Positions 39,431 through 50,943 of a stretch of 64,000 nucleotides of DNA are shown here, piece after piece. Origin of the DNA: Mycosarcoma maydis (taxonomy: Eukaryota > Basidiomycota > Ustilaginomycetes > Ustilaginales). The notes under the pieces are model-generated. The model was not told the DNA's origin and ran no database searches. It saw only the letters and a program-made list of their open reading frames with translations. The translations under genes were made by a program, and so were the position numbers. The DNA lies in the NCBI RefSeq assembly GCF_000328475.2, contig NC_026495.1:186001-250000 (forward strand), in the 5' to 3' direction. The number at the start of each line of letters is the position of its first letter. The stretch's first letter is position 1.

Positions 39431-40906
39431 ATGGCAGACGTATCATCGTCAAGAGCAAGCGGGTCAAAGCGCAAAGCGCTTGCGGCTAGCGCTGCTGCAG
39501 CTTCTGGGCCTAAGAGCAAGAAATCGCGATCTGTTAGCGAGGAAGATGCATCTATACCGCTCGGGCGTGCGCTAGCGTCTACCGAGAAACGTATTCGCGA
39601 TGGTGCAGTTCGATCTCTACAAGCCTATCTCTCGACGAATGGAGCACACACCATCCCCGCACTCGAACTACAGAAACTTTGGAAAGGCCTGTTCTACTGC
39701 TTTTGGATGAGCGACAAACCTCTGATTCAACAACGTCTCGCCAACGATCTGGCCCAACTCGTCCTTGTCCATCCCGCCACGTCGTCTACGACGCAGGATG
39801 GCGTGTCGGAACGTGCCATAGCAGGTTTGAAATTCTTAGAGGCGTTTTGGGACACGATTGTAGCAGAGTGGTCTGGTCTGGACAAACATAGGATCGACAA
39901 ATTCTACCTTCTTGTACGACGCTTCGTCGCGGCAGGTTTCCGACTGCTTGCAGAGGAAAAGTGGCCGTCGGAAGCGGTGAAGGATTTCGGAAGAATTCTG
40001 GGAAAGTCTGAAGGTGGCGTGTTGAGTACGAATGATCCCAGAGTTCCTGACAGCTTGACGTACCATTTGTCGGATATCTACCTGGACGAGTTGGAGAAGG
40101 TCTTAGAAACACATGCCGAGTCGGAAGAAGCCAAGGAGGAGGAAGCGCAAGAGGAGGATGATCTGCCGCTGGTACCGACGTTGGAGCTGTTGATGCCGTT
40201 TGTGGATGCGTTGGCTACGGCCAAGAGTAAAGCTATGTACGATAGGATCTGGAGCAACGTCTTGGAGCCTTTGCTGGACGACACCTTGCGAGCGTCGGCA
40301 CGGGACGAGGAGGACGTCGATCTCGACCTAACCTCGAATGACGAGGAAGAATCGATCGATGAGGACGCAGAGGAAGAACCAGGGGACGAAACTGCCAACG
40401 GAACTGAATTCCACTCTTTCGCAGACGAATCCACCGTCACCGCTCAAGACGACGAATCAGAACCTTCTATCCCGGACTCGTCCGACTCGGACAGCGAAGA
40501 CGAAGGAGAGAATGACGTTCGATTCCCCCTGCTGCTTGCACTCTCCTCTGTACCTGCTCCGAAGATCGACGAAGATGCCAAGGACGACGATGAGCATCTT
40601 GACGATACGCACATCGACGTGGCCCTGGTACTGCGCAAAGCTATCTTCCAAGCACTATTCACCGCAGCTTCGCGCAAGGATGCGACCGAGGCCCGCCGAA
40701 GGCTCCTCTACCAGTTGTGGAGGAATGAACAGGATCGACTCAATGATCTCAACGACGGTGGCGACGAAGAACAAGAAGAAGAAGAAGAAGAAGAAGAAGA
40801 AGAAGAAGAAGAAGAAGAGGAGGAGGAGGAGGAGGAGGAGGAGGAGGAGGAGGAGGAGGAGGAGGAGGAGGAGGAGGAGGAGGAGAACGACGAGGAGGAA
40901 GAATAG
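39431..40906 (+). CDS. RRP1: Ribosomal RNA processing protein Rrp1/Nop52
   Basis: 491 residues from ATG 39431 (MADVSSSRASGSKRK); the frame is open upstream only via a TTG. The N-terminal half is the Nop52 domain (~35-235): PLGRALASTEKRIRDGAVRS, LQKLWKGLFYCFWMSDKP, FWDTIVAEWSGLDKHRIDKF, YLLVRRFV and LSDIYLDELEKV. The family works in the nucleolus on 27S pre-rRNA and 60S subunit assembly. The C-terminal half is strongly acidic (DEEDVDLDLTSNDEEESIDE). It includes another conserved helix (VALVLRKAIFQALFTAASRK) and ends in a run of 37 consecutive Glu, then NDEEEE. The Glu run is encoded by 13 GAA then 24 GAG codons. Acidic tails are normal in nucleolar proteins, but this length of pure Glu is extreme. 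Confidence 0.93.
   Translation: MADVSSSRASGSKRKALAASAAAASGPKSKKSRSVSEEDASIPLGRALASTEKRIRDGAVRSLQAYLSTNGAHTIPALELQKLWKGLFYCFWMSDKPLIQQRLANDLAQLVLVHPATSSTTQDGVSERAIAGLKFLEAFWDTIVAEWSGLDKHRIDKFYLLVRRFVAAGFRLLAEEKWPSEAVKDFGRILGKSEGGVLSTNDPRVPDSLTYHLSDIYLDELEKVLETHAESEEAKEEEAQEEDDLPLVPTLELLMPFVDALATAKSKAMYDRIWSNVLEPLLDDTLRASARDEEDVDLDLTSNDEEESIDEDAEEEPGDETANGTEFHSFADESTVTAQDDESEPSIPDSSDSDSEDEGENDVRFPLLLALSSVPAPKIDEDAKDDDEHLDDTHIDVALVLRKAIFQALFTAASRKDATEARRRLLYQLWRNEQDRLNDLNDGGDEEQEEEEEEEEEEEEEEEEEEEEEEEEEEEEEEEEEEEEENDEEEE
40775..40885 (+). repeat. Two-block trinucleotide repeat (GAA)13(GAG)24 in RRP1
   Basis: 111 bases without interruption, coding 37 Glu in the RRP1 tail. The switch from GAA to GAG is abrupt at 40814. 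The opposite strand gives a poly-Ser frame that should not be called a gene. Confidence 0.97.
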
Positions 40907-41275
40907 CTATCTCTTACGTTTTGATTTGCATGTGCACAAGTCGATCGAGAATCACGAATCACGAATGACTACTCTTCGGTGTAAACTAGCCCGAAACGTT
41001 CGTCTTTCCGGCTGAGTAGATGAAAGAGCATCATGGGTTGAGCGTGTTGGCCAATGCGAGCTGTTTTCCCCGACCCTATTGATCGACTTGGGGCCGTTCT
41101 CTGCTCTCCTGCAGGCGACACATAACTAACATAGTTCAAGAAAAATAGTATTAAGAGGTCGGACCGGGTTCAGACTCACGTCTTGTCTATCGAGATGAAC
41201 GCTAGCTGCATTCATGAGTTGGCATCAGGCAAACATACATGATCATCCATCTTCTCTCATACCACCATAGCGACT
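40907..41275. other. Convergent spacer RRP1 / ARP5
   Basis: 369 bp between two convergent stops. Contains tandem AATCACG words at about 40949-40964. No gene seen. Confidence 0.6.
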
Positions 41276-43717
41276 TCACTTCCAGCTAGCACTCAGCGCA
41301 TGCTCCTTGAACCACTCCTTGCCCTTCTCATCATAATCCTGCTTGGTGATCGAGCTTGCCCTGAACGTCTGCGCTTCCTTGATGCTCCACTTTGCCGCAC
41401 CCTTCCATGCGTCAAATCTCCTATCTTTCGCCCCGCTGACTTTGACCACCACGTTGCTCGGTTGGATCGCCCGGATGCTTGAATAGAGTCTCTGTTCGAA
41501 CCCCTTGTATCCTGTATGCCTTCCGGTACAGAAGATGTTCTGCAGCATCTTCACTCTCACCTCTTCATCGAAAGAGTGCACGACGTGCGAGCAGATCTCG
41601 TCCAAGCCAGCTTGATCCAGTCCTGCAATTGAAGGTTGCCAGAGCACCTCTGGGACGCGAATACGCTCGACGTTGAGATGCAACTGATGTTGACGTTTGA
41701 TGGATTCAGGATCTGTATCTGGCTTATTGGGATCCGTGGCCGAGTCGTCCTTGAGTGAGAGCGCCGGGTCGGTAGGGGCAATCGAAGACTCCTCACCTCC
41801 ACCAGGTCCATTGAAAAAGGTCAACGTGAGCCGGTTCTTACGTGCTAGGCGTGCAGCATAGGTGTCATCCGGACCAAACGTGGGGTCAAGCGTGAGGAGG
41901 CGCGTTTCGATGGCGGACAGGTTGTTGTACGCTTCTTCCTCTTCCTCTGAATCATCGGCGTTCTGAATCTCTCGGTAGATAGCCCAGTCGTCATCGTTGG
42001 CGCCAAAGGTGTCTTCGTCTCCTCCACCCTTTTTGCGCTTGCGAGAGCTACCAGTGGGCGTAGCACTTCCGCTCCCCGGCGCATCCGATGCCAGGGCCGT
42101 GATGTTCTTCATCCTCTGTTGTGCAGCCAACGACTTCCGATCCGACAGCATCTCCTTCATCCGCTTTCGTTCCTTGATTCGATTGATAGCATCATCGTAC
42201 TCTTTTCTCATCTTGGCAGACCACACTCGAGGGTTGTTGATTCGTTCGTCTTCATCGCGTTTGAGTGCTTCTTCTTCCAAACGTTTCTCCTCGGCTTTCT
42301 CCGCTTTGGCTCGAAGACGCGCATCGTAGCCGGCTTTCATGAGTCGCTGCTTGCGTTTCTCCTTGATGCCTTCCTCGTCCAAATCTGCATCCGATACATC
42401 GATAAGTGGGAAAGTGGGTTCTTCCTGCTTGTCATCTTCGATGAACTCTTCGCCCAGCTCCTTGGCGCGGAATCGCTTGAGCGCACCCTCGATCTTGTTG
42501 ATCATCTTGTCGAGGGCCTGCTCGTTGTCGAATCCGTCATTCTCGAGACGCTTGAGGTACTCGGCTTTGCGTTCTTTGCCTTTGAACTCTTTGAGTTGCT
42601 GGTAGTACTTGAGATCGTTTTCCTTTTGCATCATTTTCTCCAAACGCATCTTGCGCGTCTGCTCGCGAAGTCGGTCGCCCGCTGCTTTGCGACGTTCGGC
42701 TTGTGCGCGCAGTTCTTCTTCGGTCTTCTGCTCCGGTAGCGCATCCTGGTAAGGGAACTGGACGATGACATCGGAACGCTCCATGGGTGTCCACGTAGAA
42801 GGGAGATACGATTTGTGAGATGCTGGCATCATAGCCATACCCTTGATGTCAGATGCATAATCGTCGGAGACGTAGCAGAGCTCCTCAAGCATATTCTGCG
42901 CTTGCCATGGTGTGACACGGGTAGGGAAGCCGGGGTACTTGAGCTGTATCAAGCGCAGGAGCAAATCGGAGGCTTGTGCACCGCCCCAAGCGAGGCGTTT
43001 CGAGTTGGTGAGGATTCCCTTGCCAGCGACAGTAGGGATGACGACCGTGCTGGAACGACCCGACGAGACAACAAGTGCGTCTTGACCGACCTCATTCTGA
43101 TAAGCCGAGAAGAGGCAGTCGATACCGTAGTTAACGGAGGGCACCTGGTAAGCTTCAAACATTAGCTCGTTCATGATACCTCTGCTGTAAGCTGGGTTGC
43201 AAAGCGTTTCTGTCATGCAGATGGGATGCTGTACTCTGTCTGTGTCGATGCCAAGGTTGGAGAAGGTGTAGTCGAGGACGATTTCCATCGCATCCCAGCT
43301 GGTGACGACGTCGGTATCAAAAGGGCTACGGATGGAGCTACGTGAAAGACCGTCCGCGTAGACATCATTTCCGACCAAGAGCATGGTGAAGCTCTTTTTG
43401 CGGTCACGAACTTTCGAGATGAGGTTGTCGTAAGCGACGAAGGGCTGCTGCGAGAAGGAGGTTGGGTCAGCGGCATGCGAAAGAGCAAAGCCTGCTCTAA
43501 GCTCGCTGGAGCCATTGTCGATGATGATGGGGCAGTCCGAGTTCCAGTAGGTGGAAGAGCGGTAGGCGAGCTTTGGCACCGGTTTGGGCTTGGGAAAGTC
43601 GGCGGCGATGTGCACGGGAACATGTTCGAGGGGCTGGTAAGTCTTTGAGGATGAGGGCGCCGCAGCACCATTTGATGACAGCGGCATACGGCTATCGTTC
43701 ACCGCAACAGGTGCCAT
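41276..43717 (-). CDS. ARP5: Actin-related protein Arp5 (INO80 complex)
   Basis: 813 residues from ATG 43717 (MAPVAVNDSRM); upstream only a TTG is available. The actin fold begins with PIIIDNGSSELRAGFALSHA (nucleotide-binding loop, ~65-85) and continues through HPICMTETLCNPAYSRGIMN and YGIDCLFSAYQNEVGQDALVVSSGRSSTVVIP. A long charged helical insertion (~300-590, with AERRKAAGDRLREQTRKMRL and KEFKGKERKAEYLKRL) interrupts the fold. The end resumes with RVPEVLWQPSIAGLDQAGLD, NIFCTGRHTGYKGFEQRLYS and VSGAKDRRFDAWKGAAKWS. This insertion and the tail are characteristic of Arp5. With Ies6, Arp5 forms the INO80 module that drives nucleosome sliding in the nucleus. It lies 398 bp downstream of ATG16 on the same strand. 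Confidence 0.95.
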   Translation of the reverse strand: MAPVAVNDSRMPLSSNGAAAPSSSKTYQPLEHVPVHIAADFPKPKPVPKLAYRSSTYWNSDCPIIIDNGSSELRAGFALSHAADPTSFSQQPFVAYDNLISKVRDRKKSFTMLLVGNDVYADGLSRSSIRSPFDTDVVTSWDAMEIVLDYTFSNLGIDTDRVQHPICMTETLCNPAYSRGIMNELMFEAYQVPSVNYGIDCLFSAYQNEVGQDALVVSSGRSSTVVIPTVAGKGILTNSKRLAWGGAQASDLLLRLIQLKYPGFPTRVTPWQAQNMLEELCYVSDDYASDIKGMAMMPASHKSYLPSTWTPMERSDVIVQFPYQDALPEQKTEEELRAQAERRKAAGDRLREQTRKMRLEKMMQKENDLKYYQQLKEFKGKERKAEYLKRLENDGFDNEQALDKMINKIEGALKRFRAKELGEEFIEDDKQEEPTFPLIDVSDADLDEEGIKEKRKQRLMKAGYDARLRAKAEKAEEKRLEEEALKRDEDERINNPRVWSAKMRKEYDDAINRIKERKRMKEMLSDRKSLAAQQRMKNITALASDAPGSGSATPTGSSRKRKKGGGDEDTFGANDDDWAIYREIQNADDSEEEEEAYNNLSAIETRLLTLDPTFGPDDTYAARLARKNRLTLTFFNGPGGGEESSIAPTDPALSLKDDSATDPNKPDTDPESIKRQHQLHLNVERIRVPEVLWQPSIAGLDQAGLDEICSHVVHSFDEEVRVKMLQNIFCTGRHTGYKGFEQRLYSSIRAIQPSNVVVKVSGAKDRRFDAWKGAAKWSIKEAQTFRASSITKQDYDEKGKEWFKEHALSASWK

Positions 43718-44115
43718 GTTCACGTGGCAGAAGATACGGCCCAGACCCAAGCGTGCGTGAGCAGATGCTTATCCGAAAGTGAAATGCGCGTTGCAGCCCT
43801 CGCTCGATGAGAGTGTTGGATGAGCGTGTAGAGGCACAGGCGATGGTTGCGCGGATGAAGACCAGCTTGACAATACGAGCGGTTCAGACCACAAATCACG
43901 GCAAACCTGACGAGAAGGTGGAAAAATCCGAATTCCGTGATTGTGGTTCACGACTCAACTGTGCATACAAGCTTACAGCGTCGAAGCCGAGGCACACGAG
44001 AATACACGAGAATACGCAGCGCAAGAAACAGTCTCGGCGATGGAACAAGGAGCGGACGCTTGGAGAAATTCACTCTGGGTATCATTCGTGATTGCTAGGT
44101 CTACTGATGGCGCGT
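43718..44115. other. Spacer between ATG16 and ARP5
   Basis: 398 bp; both genes on minus. Contains the ARP5 promoter and the ATG16 3' flank, with 7-base words near 43888, 43937 and 44085. No gene seen. Confidence 0.55.
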
Positions 44116-44953
44116 TTACGACTTAGCAACCGATGAAGCCTGGGAGGCAGCCGCAGTGCCAGCAGCTGCCGCTTTCCCTTCGGGCTGCGTCGAGCTTTCC
44201 CTTCTCTTTCGCACCTCTTCGAGCCAGATGGTGCCTTCGTTCATCTTGTCCGCCTCTTCGTTCATACGATCCAGCCAGCGCTGCAGGAGACTGGCATTGT
44301 CCTTCTTCAGATCTTGGTTTCTCGCCTCAATCTGGCTTAGCTCCAGACTGAGCGTCGCCAGCTCATCCTGCAATATTTGAATGCCCCTGTCTTTCTCTCC
44401 GACGGCATGGCCAAGGTCGTCGGCTTGGCGTTTGAGCTTTTCGTGGTCTAGCTGGAGCTTGGCCAAGATTTCAGATTGTCGACGAGCTTCCTCCTCCTTT
44501 TCGCGGTGAGATTCACTCATGAGCAAAAGGCGCTGCGCATTCTGACCTTGGTTCTTGTATAAGAGTGCGACCTCGTCACGCAAGCCAGAGAGCTGTTGCT
44601 CGAGAGAGGCGATGTATGCGAGCTGCACTGGGTTCGCTGCAGTGGTGGACGAAGGTGCACCTTTCGCTGAGCTGGAAGCGCCAGCAGTGGACGCTGATGG
44701 TACTGCGGCTGCCGCGTTCAGAAGCGCGCGGTTGCGCTGCTTGAGTAATCGAGTCTGCTCTGCAAGCTTGCGATCTGCCATACAGAAGACGAAACCCTTT
44801 GAGGTCAGTGCGTTTTGGATCACGACTTTGATACGACAGATAAGGATACTCACATTGGAGGAAAACGGCGTCATGCTGCTTCTCAAGAGCATCGCGTTCT
44901 TGCAGCCGTAGGAAAATAGTCTGGTTCCAGTTTGATGTCGTTGCCGTCTGCAT
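44116..44953 (-). CDS. ATG16: Autophagy protein Atg16, one intron
   Basis: Exons 44953-44854 and 44774-44116 give 252 residues. The 79-bp intron (gtgagt ... ggcag) has a CTGAC branch site and splits a Tyr codon, restoring the join AVFLQY/RKLAEQ. Without splicing the reading frame starts in an unrelated stretch. The N-terminus WNQTIFLRLQERDALEKQHDA is the Atg5-binding helix pattern (W-x-x-x-I-x-x-x-L-x-x-R-D). A coiled coil spans ~80-215 with the conserved end ELATLSLELSQIEARNQDLK, then LLQRWLDRMNEEADKMNEG. There is no WD40 domain, so it is the short fungal type. Atg16 dimerises and directs the Atg12-Atg5 conjugate to the phagophore membrane for Atg8 lipidation. The Ala/Ser-rich linker and tail are not conserved. 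Divergent from YPT7. Confidence 0.88.
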
Positions 44954-46638
<1,685 letters not shown>

Positions 46639-46953
46639 ACGATTACGACAGCTTTCCTTCAACATCTTCACTCGCGGCGCTGGTACGAGCACTGCTCTAT
46701 TGTAACCAATGCGTATTTGCGTTGTCTTGCCTATCGAACACCTCCAGTCCGCGTCCTTTTCCTTATTGATACCTCTACTTTGAAACTCATGCGACGTTGC
46801 TTCTTTCCCTCACCTCGCGGTCATCTTGCATTGCGTTCTTCTCGACGATCCGAATGTGTCGAAAGAAGCTTGAGTGGTTTGCAACCCTAAAAAGATAGAT
46901 GTGAGAACGGATAGTGTTACAGATGTGTGGATATCAAGGACAGGTGGGGAAGA
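46639..46953. other. Convergent spacer YPT7 / MFAP1
   Basis: 315 bp between convergent stops; expected to contain both 3' untranslated regions. Nothing else seen. Confidence 0.6.
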
Positions 46954-48843
46954 TTATGTCTCGGTCCGCGAACGTTTGCGATCGGATTCTCGGTCAGGAT
47001 TGTTGCTGCTGTGCTTTTTATCGTGGTGATGATCGCGGTCTCGATGTTTGTCGTTGCTGCGAGGCCAATCAGATCTGGAGCGGTGGCCACGATCACGATG
47101 CCTGCCAGCATCGCGGTCGCGGTCGCGGTCACGGTTACGGTCACGGTCCTGGTCCCTTGATCGATGACGATCGTCATGATCACGATCTCGGTCAGGCCTA
47201 CGCTCACGGTGATGGCGGAGACCGTCGTCTTTCCGGTCCTGACGATTGTGATGGTGGCTGCGACTGCTTCCGCCGTCTCTGCGAGAGGATGAAGACAAGG
47301 ACGGGGGATGCTTTCGATCTTGTTGTTCGCCTCGATAGTTGCTATGAGAGCGCGAACCCTTGGACTTGCTTCGAGCATTGTCGTCGTCGTCATCATCATC
47401 GTATCGGTGTTGCGAGTTGTGCGAGCTGGGGCCAGACGTGTCTTGGTCATGCCTCCTCGAACCTTGTTGGTGTGGGCTTCTACTTGTACCTCGCCGCATG
47501 TCCTTCTGATCGTAATCGTTCACATCATCGTTCGCCTGCTTATCACCCCAATTCCGGCTTGCTTCGCTCACCACCTTGGAGCTATTGGCACCACTACCTC
47601 CTTCGGCCTTGCCGCCTGCTTCAGGACAGTCCTTTCTCAGATGTGGCCCACCGCACCTGAAACATCCCTTCGACCCACCTTGCAGCACATCTAACCGCAT
47701 CGCACCCTTACTCGTATCTTCATTCGCCAGGTGTGTCCACTTGCTCCTCCCCTTCTCACCATATCCTCTCACTTGCATCATCTTTGGCAACTTGCTGATA
47801 TCTACATCCTTACTCGTCTTTTCGGTATAATCCCGCTTCAAGATATCCATATCTTGGAAGAACGAACCTTTGTGGTAGTACTTTTGCAAAAACGCCGGAT
47901 TGCCCCTCTGCTCCTTCTTCTCTGCTCGGAGTTGAGCTGCTCGCTCACGACCCAGGCGTTCCTTTTCAGCTTCGGGAAGAGATTTGAAAGCATCAATCTC
48001 TTGTTGCGCTCGCTGCTTGGCGAGTATGGCTTCGTGATCGCGGCGGAGACGAGCAAGTTCGCGTTCACGCCAGGCTTGGAATTCGGCTTCCGGGTCGAGA
48101 CCGTCTGTATCGTCAACATCAGTTTGATGCGTGTCTTGATATTCTTTTTCGGCGAGTTGACGCTTGATGGCTGCTGCGGCGAGGTCGTGTGCTTCTTTAC
48201 GACGGACAGCCGCTTCGGCTTCGGCTTTGGCTTCGGCATCCAGTTCCAGTTGATGCTGGTCCGCTGCAGCGTCGGTGGAGATGGTTGTTCGAGCTTGTTT
48301 GGGCACAAAGATCGGCTTGAGAAGCGGTTCCGTCTTTGTCTCACTTTCCTCGCTCTCTCCTTCTGAATCCGTCTCGTATTCTGACGAATCGCTTGCTTGT
48401 GCAGTTTGCTGTTGTGCAGACGCAGCTGCTTCCGGTTTGCGAAACACTGGCTTCGCCGCGGCTTCTTCTTGATCCGTATCGGTTTCGTATTCGGAGGAAT
48501 TCTCCTCCTCGCCTGCGGCTGCTGTCGTTGAGGTGGATCTAAGCCGTAAATCAAGTGTTTTACTGCTTAGGCCGATTGCATCCTTGACAATGATCCCTGC
48601 TGTGCGCCTCTGTTGACCTGCAGCGCTCGTGAAAGCTGAAGCCCCAAACGATAAATCTGTGATGCCTTCTTGGCTGGTGCCCTCGTACTTAGTGTCTTGC
48701 GCGTGACCGCCATCGGATGCATCCGAGTCAGAGTACTCGTCGAGTGTCGCTCCAGCGCCGACGGGAGCTTTACCTGGACGATATCTCGCAGCAGGCCTGG
48801 CCACTCTGGAGCCTGCTTGCGGTGGCGGTGGCGGCGGCACCAT
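46954..48843 (-). CDS. MFAP1: MFAP1-type spliceosomal protein with CCHC zinc knuckle
   Basis: 629 residues from ATG 48843. The N-terminus (~1-190) is acidic and repetitive with two SSEYETD motifs near 116 and 153. The MFAP1 core spans ~245-380: EFQAWRERELARLRRDHEA, NPAFLQKYYHKGSFFQD, ILKRDYTEKTSKDVDISKLP, MMQVRGYGEKGRSKWTHLAN. Next comes CFRCGGPHLRKDC at 394-406, a CX2CX3HX4C zinc knuckle. The C-terminal ~220 residues are Ser/Asn and Asp-Arg-rich, ending in long RD/DR repeats (DRDRNRDRDRDRD). MFAP1 joins the spliceosomal B complex with Prp38. Human MFAP1 (439 residues) has neither knuckle nor RD tail, so this form carries its own putative RNA-binding parts. The core assignment is firm; the RNA role of the tail is inference. 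Confidence 0.92.
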   Translation of the reverse strand: MVPPPPPPQAGSRVARPAARYRPGKAPVGAGATLDEYSDSDASDGGHAQDTKYEGTSQEGITDLSFGASAFTSAAGQQRRTAGIIVKDAIGLSSKTLDLRLRSTSTTAAAGEEENSSEYETDTDQEEAAAKPVFRKPEAAASAQQQTAQASDSSEYETDSEGESEESETKTEPLLKPIFVPKQARTTISTDAAADQHQLELDAEAKAEAEAAVRRKEAHDLAAAAIKRQLAEKEYQDTHQTDVDDTDGLDPEAEFQAWRERELARLRRDHEAILAKQRAQQEIDAFKSLPEAEKERLGRERAAQLRAEKKEQRGNPAFLQKYYHKGSFFQDMDILKRDYTEKTSKDVDISKLPKMMQVRGYGEKGRSKWTHLANEDTSKGAMRLDVLQGGSKGCFRCGGPHLRKDCPEAGGKAEGGSGANSSKVVSEASRNWGDKQANDDVNDYDQKDMRRGTSRSPHQQGSRRHDQDTSGPSSHNSQHRYDDDDDDDNARSKSKGSRSHSNYRGEQQDRKHPPSLSSSSRRDGGSSRSHHHNRQDRKDDGLRHHRERRPDRDRDHDDRHRSRDQDRDRNRDRDRDRDAGRHRDRGHRSRSDWPRSNDKHRDRDHHHDKKHSSNNPDRESDRKRSRTET

Positions 48844-50943
48844 GCTTGAGCGCTGTGAGCAGATTCGTCGTCCGAAACTGCGTTGCTCGCCCGTTTTACA
48901 GTTTTAGAGAATCGAAAGGAGGGTTGGGTGTTGGTGTTTCTCCAGATTCATCGTGCATGACTGCGGAAGTCGGAAAAGACGCTCACTCCACTCAGACTCA
49001 CGACTCACGACTTTCGTGTTTCGGGATTGTTTTTAAGATTTGTTATCGGACGCTACTGTAACAGAGTCAAACTATTTCCCGGTGTTCCAGTCACGAGTCA
49101 CGAGGCAGACTTGCGACCCTAGACTCACGTGACTGTTGTGAGTTGAGAGTAATCATGAATCTTCGCTTTCGATGGCTCAACGGGGAAGATGCTGTCCAGC
49201 ATCGCATTCCGACGATGGACACATTCTAACTGTCTAGCTGATTGTCATCTCAAGGTGCAAGACGTGAAGGTGCAGAAAACTTGTCTCCATGCCCGGCTCT
49301 GCGGAAAAGCCAAAACCAGGGTGGCAAGGTGACCTGTCGAAGTGGTCAGTGCATACAAAGTCTCGGGCTAAGCGCCATGGGGCATGCAGCCATGAGTGAG
49401 TGAAGATGATTTCTCCGTCTTGATTTCCAGGCAAAATCGTTGGTGGACCAACAGAGATGGGCCGCACGTGCATCAACGTTGTGTTGGCCATAACATTCAC
49501 GATTCACGACTGTGACCACCACATCGGCATCTAGTTTCGAAGACTCAGCGTTCTCTACTTTGATTATCTGTACTGTACAGTACTGCATCTGTACAGAACG
49601 TTGGTAGTCTCGTCGCTGTTGTCGATGCGCGGCGGTTACATTACAATGTGATTTGGCAAAGGCGGTTCTGCCATGTTTCAGACCTACATTCACTTTCCGC
49701 CCAGTGAGTGCCTCTCGATGGCTTGGTTTGGTAAGATATAACGTTAGTAAAAAATTAAGTTACAAAAAAAAAACGAAAAGCCTGTCGACTCATGATTTAT
49801 CGTGAATATTCACAGATTCACGATTATTCGTGATTGTGAGGCTTGTCAAAAATTCGAGACAGCACTCGGGCCTTGGTCTTCCCGATTTCGTGTTTCGTGG
49901 TTGGAAACGTGTCGGAGACTGGACTTTTGTCTCACGTCAAACGCCGCTACGCCCAGATCATGCAGCAAAGCATGGCAAGTTGTGCTCTCACGTCTTCCAC
50001 CCTGCACAAATTGCGCATGCGGAAGCAACCGTCAGCGAGTGTAGGCGGCTAAGGGAAGTAACTCTGTCCTGAAGTTACTAGATTTCTTATCTAGACACTA
50101 TTTCGCTAATCACGATTGGTCAGATCACTCTTTGCAACACCTAATGGTCAACTTTTGCCATGTCGCAAGCAGCCAAGAGGCGCTAGAGCCTTGCGGGTAA
50201 TCAGGATTCGATGCTTAGCGCAAGCATGAGCGCCTACTTGTACGAACTCCTACTGCAGCAAAGCTAGGTACTCGGATGTCGGTGCCGGATGCATGTACGA
50301 TCAATGTTCACGCTACTGCGACTGTTGTTCCAGAACCCGACACTGTGAGTCGCTTTGCGAGACAAGACCAGACGCCATGTTGTTCCTTTGCTGCCCGCCC
50401 GAAGAGTCTTGTTGCCCCTTTATTACACCTCAATTGTTCCTGTCGACCGATCCCTCCTCCCTCCTTTGCCTAAGCACCATCGAGGTGAGACGTCTGGGCG
50501 AAACAGTCGAGGTTTCAGCCATGCATCAGCCGTCCGCTGTCCATTTCAGCGTGCTGTTGCTATTGCTGCTGACGTCGGCCTGTTCTTCAGTGTACCACCT
50601 GAACTAGGGCAGGACGGCTTCCACTCGACCAGCGCGGCGTCTCGACTGTACCCAAGAATCATCACCATGTTTGTTACCGCTGCGAAACTCCGCTGAAATA
50701 TAAGAAGTAGATTGTGAATTTGGTGTTGCTATCGGCATCGTCAAACCTTTCCTTTTGACCACCATACCGTTACAGCCTTCTCCGTGCCTGCTTGAACTTG
50801 CTCAAAGTCTACAACAATCCGCCTCGTCGAGGTCGGTACCTCTCCCTGTCGTTACTGGGCTAGAATCTGCCAGAATATCACCGCCGGCACGACGATAAAT
50901 ATCACTCCCTACATAGGTAAAGCCTACCATCATCGACGACAAG
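48844..50943. other. 2.1 kb divergent spacer, no gene recognised
   Basis: Between MFAP1 and the membrane protein gene. It contains 7-base words near 49495, 49800-49835 and 50107, and the GTACTGTACAGTAC palindrome at 49570-49583. A Cys-rich short frame near 50293-50607 has no start context or family resemblance. No RNA gene found. Confidence 0.5.
49570..49583. repeat. Palindrome GTACTGTACAGTAC, copy 2
   Basis: The same 14-bp palindrome as at 17821-17834, followed 8 bp later by a further CTGTACAG. Confidence 0.85.

Noticed and set aside
40708..40962. Poly-Ser open frame on minus
   Set aside because: Antisense reading of the Glu repeat of RRP1.
50293..50607. Cys-rich frame (CSRYCDCCSRTRHCESLC) as a possible small secreted protein
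   Set aside because: No signal peptide at the start and two other overlapping frames of similar length; cysteine richness looks accidental.
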